DNA of 64,000 nucleotides from Pseudevernia furfuracea (GCA_022315425.1 JAIUPT010000010.1:186001-250000); one strand, 5' to 3'. Shown: positions 34,934 through 47,575, counted from the stretch's first letter. Program-made: numbers and translations. Notes: generated by a model not told the origin, from the letters alone.

Positions 34934-37542
34934 GAAGAAAACTGTTTAATCTTCGGTCGGAGAGCCCCTGAATCCTGCACCCTGCCAGCCCCATGGGATA
35001 AGTACAGGGTGCGATTCGGGCAAGACCTTTCGTCGAAGCTGGACAATAAAGGCTATGTATGATACCGGACTCCAACAACAATGGCGAGCACGGTCAGCGT
35101 TGAAAAAACTAGACTTGAAAACTTCTCTGTTAGCGGGCTCGCGTACGGCTTTCCATAACAATCAAATCTCGTTGTATATTCGCCCGTTATCATCGTACGA
35201 GGCCATCCATCGTTCACGGTTCGGTGGGATCGGTAAGTACTCCATAACCAACGCCTTCCCATTCTTGCGGATCCATAAAGTAATCAGTGCAAAAGATCCT
35301 GCCCGACACAATAACGCGCGCCAGTTTGATGTGCGCCCTTTCGTCAACCAAACTTGGGGATTCCCCTTGAGCTTTCCGGTGAACCCGTCGCGTCTTTCGC
35401 TTTTGTGCCCGCGTTGAGATAACTTAAAGTACACTTCTGAGAATCCCCCCCCCCCGGCCTTGAAAAAAAACCCCCCCCCCATAGGTAGAAAATCCGATAT
35501 CGGTGTGAGTTGGGGAAAAGTCCGAGCGATTATTGAATGAAAAAAACAAACAACCCCTTTCCCCCTTTCTAAACGCACCCGGAAATGTTGTGTATGTGTT
35601 ACAGTGGGCGGTTTTATATAAAAGCGTCCTGCTTCAAATAGGGGGACCCACCCCCCCCACACCCATTCTGGTTGGAAAAATGGGTGATGCGCGGACTGGA
35701 GCTCTCCCAAGCCAAGTTTCCGAGTAGGACCTCGCGTTGTCCCGGTAGTTGAGGGGGGCTCCTACCTAGGCGGCTATGCCTTGGATTTTTCAGCTCCCAG
35801 GAGAGCAAGTTCCAAGCCTTTCGGAAACACATATTGGTTTTAGATTTAGGTAGGTCGGCCCCAGGCGAAAGACTGGTCCGTAGTAATCTAGGTAACCATA
35901 GGGCTAATCGAGCAACCAATGCTACCCAGACCAAAAGAAATGTGGCCAGTCATATGCATGATAAATCTCCTCGTTAGCCTTGCTGTAAAATTTGGTTGTC
36001 AGTGTCACCCTATCTTCAAAAACGGTCGATTATCTTGGTATCACGTCGGTTTGAAAGAGATATCAATGGTATCATGACCTGTGATGGATACCCAGCGAAA
36101 GGTTCCAACTCAACCGTTTCGGGGCGTGGAAAAAACAAAAGGACGAGAGCGCCGATGGAAGGCTCACAACATGGGTTGTAAGGTCCATTGCCGCCTTGTT
36201 TGACGGCCGGAGAGCAAAATCCAGCGCGGTTGTGAGCGCGCCGTCGTACAGATGTGCCAGGAGGTAACCGTCCAACGGAATCCGCAGGCTCGGGTTTCCT
36301 TCCAATTGAAAGTTTTCCGGCCAGACCCATCCATCCGAAAGTTGCGCAAATCCCCCAAGCAAAGCAAGCAAGCAGCATCCGCAAACGTCGAAAAGCCACG
36401 GCCGGCGGCGTGCACACGCCTCCGTATTCGATCCCGACTCCACGACGGACATCCCCCCCGGCCTCTGAACTCATCCTGTGCCATTGAGCGAGGTTCTAGC
36501 ATCTACCGTCGAGAGTTTGCGGAATCTTCCTCTGGCGAGAGAGAACCCCCCAGGCGCCCAACGTGGATTTGTCAGGGATAAAGGTGGTTGCTGATGCTTT
36601 CCTCCGCGTTCACTATCCAAAAAATCGCGGACGAAACCCCTATCCCGTTTCGGGAGTCCGCTGGTATTTCACTTCTTTTGGAGCCACTTCCGGTCCCGAT
36701 CGAGCCGTTGAATGAATTGTCTGTGGAAAAAAGCAAAAAGGGAAAAATCCATCACCGGCATCGGGTTGGATTCGAGAGAAAAGCAGACTGTGCGGGGAGG
36801 GCCGATCGATGATTGTCAAAACAAGAGAGAAGAACGACGAAGCTCGGAGATGCGGTATAAGACGCCGATGAAGATGCATGTTTGTGAGACAAGTTGTTCA
36901 AAATCATGAAAATTGTTTTCTGTCCGTCTTGAGATCTTGGCCGTCGTGGGGAAAAAAAAACCAGAAGTGCTGAGTCGCGTCTCGAGTGAACTACGCGAAA
37001 ACATGGAGTACCGGGGGACCAATTGTTTTTGGTCGGCCCCCGCCCTCGAATCGCCATGGAAATACTTCGGTGGACCAAGAGACAGCCGGATATCGAAAAT
37101 ACGAGCAGTTGAAACATTGTTCACGATTTCAAAGTCCTGGACAAGGCTAGAGAAGCCCTACTCTAACCCTATTTTCGGAAGGCGGCCACTGTACTCTAGT
37201 GGAGGCCCGAGAAGTATTTTCCGGGAGCGCCTGAAATGGAGTTTGGGGACTTTTAATTGGCCCTTATAGAGGCAAAATGGACCATCCAAAATTGGGACTC
37301 AATGATATCAATTTTGGGCGCGGTTCCGAAGCAGATCTGAGCGCGCGTTGTCGAGGGCAAACCTTGATGTAGGGCGTCGTTGGACAAATCTACATCTTAT
37401 GCTCGGGAATCCTCGTGGTGCTCCCGTCCACACATCCATAACATCACACCGTCGGTTGGAAGAAAAAAAAACGATAAAAACGCAATTGCAATCGCCACGA
37501 AAAGAAAAGAGAGGGTCCCCCAGAAACCACAGAGCGCATTTG

Positions 37543-37563
37543 GTACTTTACAGTAAAGTACCG
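37543..37563. repeat. 21-bp near-perfect palindrome
   Basis: GGTACTTTAC and its reverse complement flank a single central base. It could form a short hairpin or a symmetric protein-binding site; its role is unknown. Confidence 0.8.
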
Positions 37564-38230
37564 AGTCGGAGCAAAAGCGCGCGCTAGCACCATAGATCCC
37601 CAAGCCCGGTCCATACATACATACCTTACCTTCCTTATAACATGACATCGCTGTATGCCTGTCTGTCTATCCATATGGTCGTTTTTATTGTCGCTCAAGG
37701 AAACGCACTGCGTGGCTGGCTTGCCTTCGATCCTCCCTACTACAAACTGACGTTAAACCGGCAGTTGCTATCCTAGCTAGCCATGAGCACCACTTTGGGC
37801 GAAAAGTTGCTCCACGGCTTGATATACTCAAAAGACGGGAATTCATGGTGTTGAGAATGCTCGATGAGGAGAAAGGTCAGTGCTGTTAGGAGCGATTACT
37901 AGCTAGCTGAGGCGAACGATAATCCAGCGGCAGATGAATCACTGCATATTTGTGTTTCACCAAAGCTGTCAGTAAGCCGTGCGGAAGTCATTCCCTTGAA
38001 CGATTCTCTATTCAGACTTGATCGATCGTTTATTAGGATCAACGATCGAGTTTGAACCCCCCGGCTGACTATGCATGCGTGAAAAGAGAAAATCAAAACA
38101 CGATACTGAAAGTTGTACACAAGAAGAGAAGGCGATATAACGGCCGCGATCCATTCGCTCAGTGCATATCCCTAATCACGTTGAATCCGATCAACGCCCG
38201 CAGGACTCGTTGCGCTGAAGGCTTGGATTC

Positions 38231-41055
38231 CTACTCCTCCCCCAGACCCTCAACTCTCCTCAAAAATTCTCTCACTCTCGCCAAGTCCACATCTTCACCA
38301 CTCTCACTCTGAACGGCAGCATGGAGACCAGCAACCAATTGATCAAGCTGGCTCTCCTCAAGACTCAAGCACAAGCATACAAGCTTCCTCAGCTGCGTCT
38401 CCAACTCAGACGACTGATCCTGCAAGTGCTTCGCTTGGGCTTCAAGGCGAGCATTATTCTTCTGATAAGCCGTTGTCCGTGCTTTCAGAATGGCCGTTGG
38501 CGGTAATGTGGCAAGGTAGTCACGCTGTTGTGGAAGAATCTGCAGAGGTTGGTTGTGATCATGCGAGAGTGGGAGTATGGTAGTATCGATATCAAGGCCT
38601 GCGTCCGCTTCCCCAACTTTGATGTCTGGTCTAATCTCTGCAGGCGAACTGGCCGATCTTCCACTAGCATTTGATAAGAGGTAAGCACGTTGTTGGTCGT
38701 TGGCACGGCGTAGGTTAGCAATACGTTGGCGAAGGGCTTTCCTGTCATCCGATTTGCGCTGAAGCTCCGCAAGGCGACGCCGCTCTTCGTTCAATAAAGA
38801 CGTTGCTTCACGTAATTTGGTGTGGGTTTGATCAATGAGGGATTGTTTCGCCTGGATCTCAGATCGGAAGGAGCACTCGGTGTCAGAGAGCAGGGCCGTT
38901 ATCGCTATCGGCTAAAGTCAGCGTATTCAAGGCAAGAATAGGGGAGAAAACTCACATGCTACTAGTTCCTGACTACTCTCAGCAACTTTGCTGATTACGT
39001 GATGCCCTATTTTCGTCACTTGGCTGTTCTGCTGCGCGTCCAGCAAGTCTGGATCTCCTCCAACACCAAAGTCTGTAGGTTTTAGACCGCCACGATTTGC
39101 TATCGTAGGATCGGCGCCAACTTCAAGCAGCTGATGAATGATATTCTTGTTACCGATTCGTGCTGCAAGGTTCAATGCGGTGTCGCCGGACATGTCCAAT
39201 GCATTAACGATTTCAGACATGAATCTCACAAGTGTTATAGTTTTGGGGGCAGGCGTAACAAGGTCAGGGTTCTGGAAGGAATTCTGTTGGCTATTTGAAG
39301 CACTTCCTTGCCGGACGACGAACTCCAACAAGGATTCGAGATAGTATCGACAAGCGGCGCTCTTCCCTTTGATAGCTGACGCCACAGCCATGTGGTGCAA
39401 AACAGTTCGGCCGTGACCATCTCGGATCTCGATGGTGGGGCCAAGCAGCTCAAGAAGGTCTGTGAAGCTACCTTGGTCGAGATTATTGGTGGTGAGGACG
39501 GCACGTATCAAGGCGGTCTCGCCTCCTGTATTCAACCGGTAGATGCTTGCACCCTTTTCAATTAGCGCTCGGAGTAGTGATGTGCGCGCCAGAGTGGCAG
39601 CCCAATGTAAGGCTGTATGTGCTGTGGCGTCGATCGGAATATCGAGGTCTTCGCCTGATAAGCGAAGTAATGCAGGATGATCTGAGAAATCGGTTTGGTT
39701 TGGATCGAGGAACAGGTTGGTCAGTATTTGTTGCTTTTCGATTGCGGATTGGCTTGTAGGCTGAGGTAAAGGTTGTAGTCCGTTGAGTCTGTAATCCACA
39801 TTAGGTTGAGAGTAGCCTTGGTCATACGCGAAGGACTCGTTAGCATCTGTAGGTGTCAGATCTCTCATCGAAGTATCGTAGTCGAGATTTCCGCCAATAA
39901 CGAAAGGATCCTGGCTGTTGGAGGGTCGGATGCGTTTTCGAGGTGGCTCATTCATATCGCCATTCTGTGGATCATGCGCGTTCGAGTAGTATGGTGCATT
40001 ATGCGCTCTCAGCGCAGGGTCGAGCTGACTATTACCAAAACTGCTCTCTGAATGCAGACTTTGCATACTTTGCTGGCTGCTACCGGCATAAGCAGAATCT
40101 TGACTATTCCCCATCTGCTGCGATGGGCGCCGGATTGGTTTGACAGGTCGGTTTAGATTTGATGGTGATCCAATCCTGGCTTTGCTGATGGCGTTGACAG
40201 CATTTGCTGCTGATTTGGAAATGTTCTTGAAGAAAGTGCCATCCGGTGACTGCGCAGGAGCCCGATTGTCCGCTCCACCGTTGATCATGTTTCGCTTCCG
40301 TTGAGCTGCCATTGCCTGTTCTTTTGTAGGGGTGTCAAGGTTTCCCTGGCCAGCTGTTGTCATGCCATCTTGGCCCATATCATACTCGAAAAGTGGACGA
40401 AGCAATGCCTCCACGCCATACTGACGCGCAAATTCCACACCTCTTCGGTAGCTGATCCAGGTCCCTTGATATCTGCCGTATCCTCCCTGCACCTTCTCGT
40501 GCTCTCCAGAAAGAATCTCCTTTTCCAGGACTTTTGTTCGCTTCCCCTTTTCAATCCCTGCCACTTTAAGGATTTGCGTTGCGTTCAACCATGAGTCTTT
40601 TCGTCGTCGCATGACCGCTACTTGATTCACCTCCATTTCATACACCGAGACGCTTGAGTAGACAGCCTGATTGTACAGAGAGCGTTAGCTCAGGAACAGG
40701 AAGAAGAGAGTGCTATGATGGGCAGCCATACGGTATAGATTTGTGGCTTTTGGCCCGAAGGATAATGCTGCTGCTGGATCATAGGCTTCGGATCATGATG
40801 ATGCCTGGGTGTAGTTTGTTGACTGTATGTCCCATTGGCGTGCCCGTAGTTTGGTATCCCATGGGACATGATCTGTTGGTGCCTTGAAGTGGGCGGCGTG
40901 GGGGTCGGAGTAGATGCAACAGATTGAGCGGCGTCGAAAGAGTTGAAGGCAGCATGGGAGTGATTAATACCATTCACTACCCCATCAGTGCTATTCTGCG
41001 AGTAGGTAGGCGGAGGAGGGTAAGAGGGCGATGGGGCATGCACGGCGGAAGTCAT
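38231..41055 (-). CDS. APSES/ankyrin cell-cycle transcription factor (MBF subunit, Mbp1/Res-type)
   Basis: Three exons: 41055-40732, 40666-38956 and 38904-38231, giving 902 residues. MBF factors drive G1/S genes through MCB sites. A Pro/Ser/Gln-rich N-terminus (about 108 residues) is spliced to the KilA-N/APSES DNA-binding domain (near 109-205), with VAVMRRRKDSWLNATQILKVAG and GTWISYRRGVEFARQYG. Ankyrin repeats lie around 440-650: THTALHWAATLARTSLLRALIEKGA, DGHGRTVLHHMAVA and DTALNLAARIGNKNIIHQLLEVGADP. The last exon joins at a TAG acceptor (38905) rather than the nearer TTTAG, because only that choice avoids a stop, and adds the C-terminal coiled coil (LLNEERRRLAELQRKSDDRKALRQRI) used for partner binding. 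The start is the ATG before TSAVHAPSP, as upstream codons lack an ATG. Confidence 0.92.
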
Positions 41056-41587
41056 GGTGTTGTACAATTCGGGATTGCAGCTGACAAGGATAGAGGCAGC
41101 CGCACGCGAATCGCGCCTTCTCTGCAGCACTGATCTTTAGCACAATATCCGCAAACTAGGCTCAGAAGGAAGTTTATGATCTAGACACTTACCAGTTATT
41201 TCGGGACTTGGCAGTAATGGTAAAATATGCAGCAATTCAATTCGACAGAACGTGATGGGAGGACGTGTCGCGACAGTGAGGGGGTTCGCGTAGAGTGGTG
41301 CCGCTAGCTCAGCCCTACTCTTACTCTAGGCCAAGATGCATTTCCACCTACTCCGTACCTTACATTCTGTGATTGACCCAGACTATCTCTCTCCTTTTGA
41401 CCCAAAGCTATCTTCTGCCTCCTAAACTGTTGGAGCTCTTCAATTCAGTCACGAGAAACTCTCTTTTGCATCCTGAACATGATGCTTTTCTAGCTGAATC
41501 CAGAAAGCCCCACAGGCCTACCTAATACCTACGAGTAATGCCTTGCCTAAGCAAAAGATCATCTCAAAATCGTATTGACGCAGCAGC
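41056..41587. promoter_or_regulatory. Divergent promoter region, MBF factor / LYR protein
   Basis: 532 bp between opposed starts. No ACGCGT-type MCB element was noticed. No gene. Confidence 0.4.
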
Positions 41588-42655
41588 ATGCGACTATGGA
41601 GATTCCGAAAAAACCCGAGAAACGCCCATGCTAGATATGCTGCTGTCAATGACGCCAGCTCACGTGCTGTATCCCATGTCTTCCGCGCCCTGCTTCGCCA
41701 ATGCACCTACCTCCCCGATCCAGCAGCACGTCAATACCTGCACGGCCACGTCGTTTCCAGATTTCGCGATTACCACCCTCGCAGTACCCTTCCGTTCTCC
41801 AGCCGGCGCCACAAGTCTCCTGCACTAGTTCAGCAACGACTCCCTTCCCTGCTGCGGACAGCTCGCCGTGGCCTCGTCTTTCTGCGCCGAGCCAACGATG
41901 GTCACCCGCGACATCTGGGTAAGATTCTGCAGATGACATACGGGCGCGTCGGAAAACGTCGTCACCAACTTTTAAAGGACCTGAAGATCGCAGACGTCGC
42001 TGTCGACCAAGCTGCGATCGAAAAACTCTCAGAGCCAGGCAACCAAGCCGTACCGCGTCCTTCTGAGCAGCTTATGGCTTTGGTTAGGGCGCAGGCTAGG
42101 CGACGACTAACTCACTTCTCCCGATCCAACACTCCCCGGCCCAAGCTTGAGATACCAGCAGAGAATAGCTGGGGACGGCCTATGCCGATCAAAAGGGTTC
42201 GGAATTTCAAAAGAAGATGGTACGCCGAGACGCTTGATAGAATCATGCCGCCATTGCCAGAAGCTGAATGGGACAGCCTAAGAATGCGGGCGTCTGGGCA
42301 GTTACCGTGGGAGGGTCCTGTTGCTCGTAGAAAATGGGCTGGTGGTCCAGACGACGGGGGCCAGAGCCATGTGGTTGGAGAGCACGTCAGAGGCGATTTA
42401 AGAGGCCAGTCCAGTAATCCTCACCATATCACATCTCGCTACATGCGCCGGCTTTGGGCGAAGATCTCAGTGCAGTGTCCGCTAATGAAGCCGAATGCGG
42501 CGAAGATATCTGGATGGGATGTTTTGTGGGGGGATGTCCACCGTCATGATACGACATATTTCGCACTGGGACCTAGGGTAGGAAGAGGTCACGACATGTT
42601 TGGAGGCGTAGATGAGAGCGGCAAGGTCGTTGCTCAAGGATCAAAGCCTGAATGA
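41588..42655 (+). CDS. LYR-motif (Complex1_LYR-like) mitochondrial protein
   Basis: Single-exon ORF of 355 residues. Near the N-terminus VFRALLRQCTYLPDPAARQYLHGHVVSRFRDYH matches the LYR-family helix (canonical LYRALLR, here FRALLR), followed by RTARRGLVFLRRANDGHPRHLGKILQMTYGRVGKRRHQLL, which is characteristic of the long fungal subfamily. LYR proteins bind mitochondrial acyl carrier protein and assist Fe-S or respiratory-complex assembly. The first 20 residues are basic and Arg/Asn-rich, as expected for a matrix-targeting leader. The rest (RPMPIKRVRNFKRRWYAETLDRIMPPLP) is conserved but of unknown role. The client complex cannot be told from sequence alone. Confidence 0.75.
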   Translation: MRLWRFRKNPRNAHARYAAVNDASSRAVSHVFRALLRQCTYLPDPAARQYLHGHVVSRFRDYHPRSTLPFSSRRHKSPALVQQRLPSLLRTARRGLVFLRRANDGHPRHLGKILQMTYGRVGKRRHQLLKDLKIADVAVDQAAIEKLSEPGNQAVPRPSEQLMALVRAQARRRLTHFSRSNTPRPKLEIPAENSWGRPMPIKRVRNFKRRWYAETLDRIMPPLPEAEWDSLRMRASGQLPWEGPVARRKWAGGPDDGGQSHVVGEHVRGDLRGQSSNPHHITSRYMRRLWAKISVQCPLMKPNAAKISGWDVLWGDVHRHDTTYFALGPRVGRGHDMFGGVDESGKVVAQGSKPE

Positions 42656-43247
42656 GTGATATTCGAATTGGACCTGATACGTGTATCTTTATTTTTGATA
42701 TTTTGACCCCTCCAACTTCTAGATACAGCTTCCGGGCACAATGAGTGTCAAACCTGACACAATCTACTTTGCATTCTGAGGGGCACTTCCCGGTCCAACA
42801 CAAATATCTACCGTCCACAATCAACTTCACCGTCTACCCCCGGAGGGCTGCTCTGTTCAAGATTCAGCGAACCAAAAGAGTATAGGAGCGAGTGTGTACA
42901 AAAGGGGCCCTTCCAAATGGAGGGAGGATCGTACTCACGAGTGACGCACTCTGTTGGTAGCAAGACCACGGCATTCGAAGCACTCGAGACTACGCCCGCT
43001 TCGACCAGTCCGAAAGCTGTACCCGGATGTGGGTTGGGTGGGCAAGAGAGGGGGTTACATGTATCGCTTCCTCTGAAGTTTGAGTTTGGAGAATGCTCGC
43101 CTTCATGTTGTGATCCACCACTTGGTGGCATGCATCCTACATATCTGAGCACCTCTTCGAAGACTCAAGCTTAGAAAATCCATGCCATTCCACGTCATAC
43201 TATGAACAAGTATTGATATCCAAGCTCGACGTCACACTCATCAAGCT
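42656..43247. other. Intergenic between convergent genes
   Basis: About 590 bp; short ORFs on both strands show no conservation signal. It should contain two terminators. Confidence 0.45.
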
Positions 43248-45036
43248 TTATGCTCCCCTCCTCCTACGCACCTTGATGCAAGCAGACGCAGATGGCACGT
43301 TCGCATCTCCAAAGACGATGCTTTCAGGTCGCTGGCCGATGGGCTGGATCTCGTACTTAAGGGTGATGTAAGCGATCATGAGTTTGAGGTTCTGAACGGC
43401 GAACCAGCGGCCGGGACTGCGGAATGTTAGCAAAATCTGATTCGCTTCTTTGCCACCCCGGGTGGTGAGTGGCAGTGCCCAGCGTTTCTGCCAAAAGCTT
43501 GAAAACAATGCACTAACCAGGCATAACGACCATAACCCCACCCCAAAAACGTGTCGCTAATGTCAGTTGCATCGACCTTCTCATGACTGGGAATAATACT
43601 CTCTGATCTCATTTTCGCAAAGCGGAAAGGGTTGTACTCGTACGGCTTCTCATATAAATCGCCGTCCATATGTAGAGCTTGCACGGCTACGCCGAGCCAC
43701 GTGCGTTGAGGAACATGAGTACCATTTGGTAAAGTCACACCACCGGGCGATACCACCTCCCGCAATAAGCCGCGGGTTTGGATAGAACTGCGTCGTATGC
43801 TTTCCCGTATGGCGCTGTCCGTAAGTACCAGCTTCTTCAAGGCTATTGGATCTGCCCAGTCGCCTTCAGTTTTGAGTACACTGGCTGCCTCTGAGCGTAA
43901 ACCCTCATATGCATCAAGCGTGGGTTCGCTACTTATGATGTCAAGGAAGAGATTGCTAGCGACTAGGGAGGTTGATGCAAGCGTTGCGAAAGACTGTTGA
44001 CGCATATCGTCAGAGAGCGGTGTGTTTAATCAATTTCGGATTTCAAAGATATGGGACTTACAAGGACCAGAAATTGGTCAGTGACGTATTCCGCGCGCCG
44101 ATGGGTGTTATTCTTGTCCTTCATGATCACTCTCACGCTCTGGGTGAGAAAATTCTGCGGTTTATTCACCAACGGAACGTCGTCTTGCTCACACACGATT
44201 TCCTGAATCAGTTCCTTGACGACCGGCATAAGGACCTTCTTGACTCTGGCTTTGCAGAATCGGAATGGCAGAACGAGCAGCAAGCTACCGATCGGGCGGA
44301 TAATCGGGGGCAAATGCCCACTGAGAAGAATACCAATCCCCATCAAAGTATTGTAATAGGTCAAAACGCGCAAGAAGTGTTGATCACGGCATAACGTCAA
44401 GCCAAACAGAGCTCGAACGCCAGTTCTATCCACGATATCCTTGAATGTCTGCATCAAATTCACCTCGTGCCAATCCTCGTCCAGCCCCATGGCAGAGTCG
44501 ACACTAGCACCCATTTCCTCAGAGACATCAGCTTGGACATTTGCGAGGTTGCTTGTAAGGAAGCGGCCAACGATCTTGTCCAAGAAAGCGATAGTGCTTT
44601 TGTGATCGACGGTAGACATCATGGCACCCAAAGCGCGCCTTTTAGTTCGGATAGGCCATATGGAAAGTACGACATCAGGTTGCGTCGCGAGCCACTTGAT
44701 ACAGTTCTGGGGTAGCATGATCTGCGGTTGGAAGCTCGAATCGGATACAACGAAAGGTTGACCCTTTTTGCTGAACTAACGAAAGATATTGAGATCCCAC
44801 AAGGTAAGTAAAGATACAGACGGGCCTACCTTCGTATATGCATCTTGCAAAACCTGTGTGCAACTATTCAGCTGTCGCAGTGACGCTCGGGTCGTCTTGA
44901 AGACTTCGTTTCGAAGGTCGGCCCAAGGGAGGCCGTTAGCGAACGCGGTGTTGATCCTCCAGGAACGAATGACCAGTATGGAAATGGAAATGGCTAGGCC
45001 AGCGTATAGAATGTTGACTCCTAGGTACGCGTCCAT
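43248..45036 (-). CDS. Cytochrome P450 monooxygenase
   Basis: Four exons: 45036-44830, 44775-44062, 43993-43518 and 43416-43248, giving 521 residues. An N-terminal membrane anchor (VNILYAGLAISISILVIRSW) places it in the ER. The I-helix reads SFATLASTSLVASN, lacking the usual acidic residue before Thr. ExxR is RESIRRSS (Glu371, Arg374), and the PERF-like region is YEYNPFRFAKMR. The last intron (43517-43417) falls inside the haem loop: GWGYGRYA joins CPGRWFAVQN, putting the haem-ligand Cys at residue 466. Overall pattern resembles fungal P450s of secondary metabolism (ent-kaurene-oxidase-like), but no backbone enzyme is nearby, so the substrate is unknown. Confidence 0.92.
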
Positions 45037-45440
45037 GTTGAGAATGGTGAACGAGGTGATGGGAAAACGAAGTATCGAGGAAGATGTGGTGCGGTAAGAA
45101 AATAGAGGAATATTGGTAATTTTCAAAGTGCTATCTGGTACAGGTGTGTCGACGGTCGAGACCCCATCTTTGCCACTTTCTGGGCTCGAGAAAGCGTGGC
45201 ACCTGAGACAGGCACAACCCTGTTACGAATAACTAATCCTAGCCAATAAGATCTCGGTCGCGCTTAGACGAGCGGGGCAGTGTTATGTTGATCGTTTCAA
45301 AGACGGGAATTGTCACAGTCCTAGTGTCTTGTCGTAAGGTAAGCAGGACTTGACTAAAACGGACTAGTGCTGGGTTTTTGCCTTAGGTTTTTGCAGTGTC
45401 AAGGTACTGCCTGGTATCGTGCATGTCTCCTGCCCTACGA

Positions 45441-45568
45441 GCGAACCTCATACCCAGGGCCAACAGCACCACATCACATCTCCCTGAAGAAGCCCGACCG
45501 TGTTAGCGAACCTCATGTCTCGGTCCTAACAGTACTATATCACACCTCTCCGGGGAAGCCTGACCGTA
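45441..45568. repeat. Imperfect 65-bp tandem duplication
   Basis: Two head-to-tail copies begin GCGAACCTCA at 45441 and 45506 and end GACCGT. They differ at roughly a quarter of positions, so the duplication is old. Confidence 0.8.
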
Positions 45569-46883
45569 TCGTCGTTGTCTAATCTTATTTAACGTCGCTA
45601 GCTTATGAGGGTTTGCCGTTGCGTGGATGAACAAGGCTCGGTCCGAGACGTATCCTACATCCCCAGTGGCGAGGTCCTCATGCTTCCTCGCCCTCCTATG
45701 AAATTGAAACGGAAGTCACTGTAGATCTCATCCTTGCCGGTCAAGGGCTCTTAAGCACTTACTGCGTAGGATATGTCCCCACCCATTTCGAGCAGGGTTC
45801 GTTGAATTGGAGCAGTCCGTGCGGAATACCTTGAGTTTGGCAAATTTTGTAAAATCGTTTACTTAAACAAGCTTTTATAAAAAAAATGAATTCCCAAATC
45901 AAGGCTTCATGAGATCAAGCCTTTCTTAAGCACCCCTGCAGAGAAAGCTCTCCACAGCCCAAGCACAGTCCAGTCAATTTCAATCTCCATATCCAGATCT
46001 TCACCCGAAGTTGTTACATGTGACGCATGGGCAGGAATAGCGGGCTGGGTTGAGAGGCACGAGGAGTCGAGATATATTGTCTTGGTAGGATCACCTCATG
46101 CCTTGAAAAAAAGAGCCCAGCATCGATATGCCAACCGATTTGCCTGCCGCGGAGAGTCCGTTGGAGGGTAAAAGCAGAAGTTGCTGTTGACCTCGTTGGC
46201 CACGCCATTGGGGGCGTTGGCAAGTGTGTGAGGTTGGAAGGTGATCAAATCTTCTTGGGATCTTCGGTCTTGACATTTCTCGGCGCCTGGCTTGGGTATT
46301 CAAGTATTATTACCTTGGACAAAAGAGTTAGGCATATGCGCTCAAAGTGTACACGAGGCTTTATTCTGTCAAAGTAATACATTGTACTTTTTGAGAAGGG
46401 AGGGAAGGGGGCTTTGGAGAGTCATGCGTAAAGAAAAAAAAGGAGAGGAAAAAAGGAAACATGGGTCGGGCACTATGAGTAGGTAATTTTTCGGCCACAT
46501 CGACTGCAGTGTACAAACAGAAGAGATTCAGATGGGACCTGACTCTCGTAGGAAGAAAAAAGAGAGTGTGCAGTTCTAAGCTCAGCCCCTTGTAGCAATG
46601 CAATGGGCAAAACGTGGTAAGCCAAGTAATCAGGAACCGCCGATTGCCGCTTTTAGCGAGCAAGACATGTAACTGAGACTGTTGCATGCTAATTGATGGG
46701 AGGTAATCTGTGCATAAATCAAACTGATATCTACAGGGAAGATACTTACTCGTTGTGCTGTAGCACTCATTTTACGAGCATATTCCCATGAATAGGTTGT
46801 ATTCCCTATAAAAAAAAGCGTATTGTTCGGCTGGGATATCAATTATTACTACGGAGGTCTGTAACGATCCCACTCCAACACAT

Positions 46884-47066
46884 GGAGGTCTGCACACAAA
46901 GTCCTGGACGCCAAGATGCCTGCGCTAAGACCTCGGAAAGCGTCCCGCCTAAAGAGCTACCTAGGTACCTAGAAAATGCGCCTAGAACTCAGCTATAGGG
47001 TCACTTTCCGAAGATAGGGTTAGGGCTACCACTAGCGCTGTCCAGGACTTTTGTGTACAGACCTCC
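46884..47066. mobile_element. MITE-like element, about 183 bp, with 26-27 bp terminal inverted repeats
   Basis: The left end GGAGGTCTGCACACAAAGTC and the right end (reverse complement of GGAGGTCTGTACACAAAAGT) match over about 26 bp with one mismatch and one indel. A partial extra copy of the end sequence (TACGGAGGTCTGTA, 46849-46862) lies just outside on the left. The interior has no coding capacity. No clear target-site duplication was seen. Confidence 0.65.
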
Positions 47067-47511
47067 GTACTACTACTTCTACTTCTTCGCCCCCTCTCTT
47101 ACTATCTTCCGTACTGTCCTTAAATCAGGCATTATCCATGCTGACAGCCCATCGTCCTGCAGAGGTACGCCGTCGTCGCTTACCCTTGCGATCTTCTTAC
47201 TTACGTAACCTGTGACCTCGTTGAGTTCTCATGACCATTGATGAGGTGTTTGGACCATCAGATACATCGATTGCTTCGATTCTCACCACCATGGCAAGCG
47301 ATGAAAACACTCGAGCTCTGCTTTGACACAAGCACATTGACATGTAGGATATCAAGTCTTCTGATCTAAGCAACTGCGGTGGACAAGAACCCTAAGATTA
47401 GGATTGAGAGGCTGGGGACTTGATACAGGAAGCGGGTGGTGCAGATGTGAAAACGATAAAGTCAAATATTGAGGGCGACAGCGAGGTTTATTATTCCAAC
47501 TGGAAGGCCTC

Positions 47512-47575
47512 GCCTCGGCCGCAAATACAGTCCGAAAAGGCCTGCCTCGGTCACAAATATAGCCCGAAAGAGGCC
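47512..47575. repeat. Imperfect 32-bp tandem duplication
   Basis: Two head-to-tail copies begin GCCTCGG at 47512 and 47544, sharing CACAAATA/GCAAATACAG and CCGAAA blocks. Confidence 0.8.

Larger units (their letters stand above)
34643..38230. other. Gene-poor 3.6-kb interval between convergent genes
   Basis: The left and right neighbours point toward each other, so no promoter is expected here, yet the gap is 3.6 kb. It contains a GTTGT pentamer array, poly-C runs (about 35439-35455 and 35470-35481), many CGG/GGCC-rich segments and short ORFs on both strands without recognisable domains. It may be a decayed mobile element or an unrecognised gene; nothing specific can be named. Confidence 0.45.

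Noticed and set aside
35162..36502. ORFs of 110-180 codons in the 34.6-38.2 kb gap
   Set aside because: Several overlapping frames are open because of base composition; none contains a recognisable motif or a coherent exon series.
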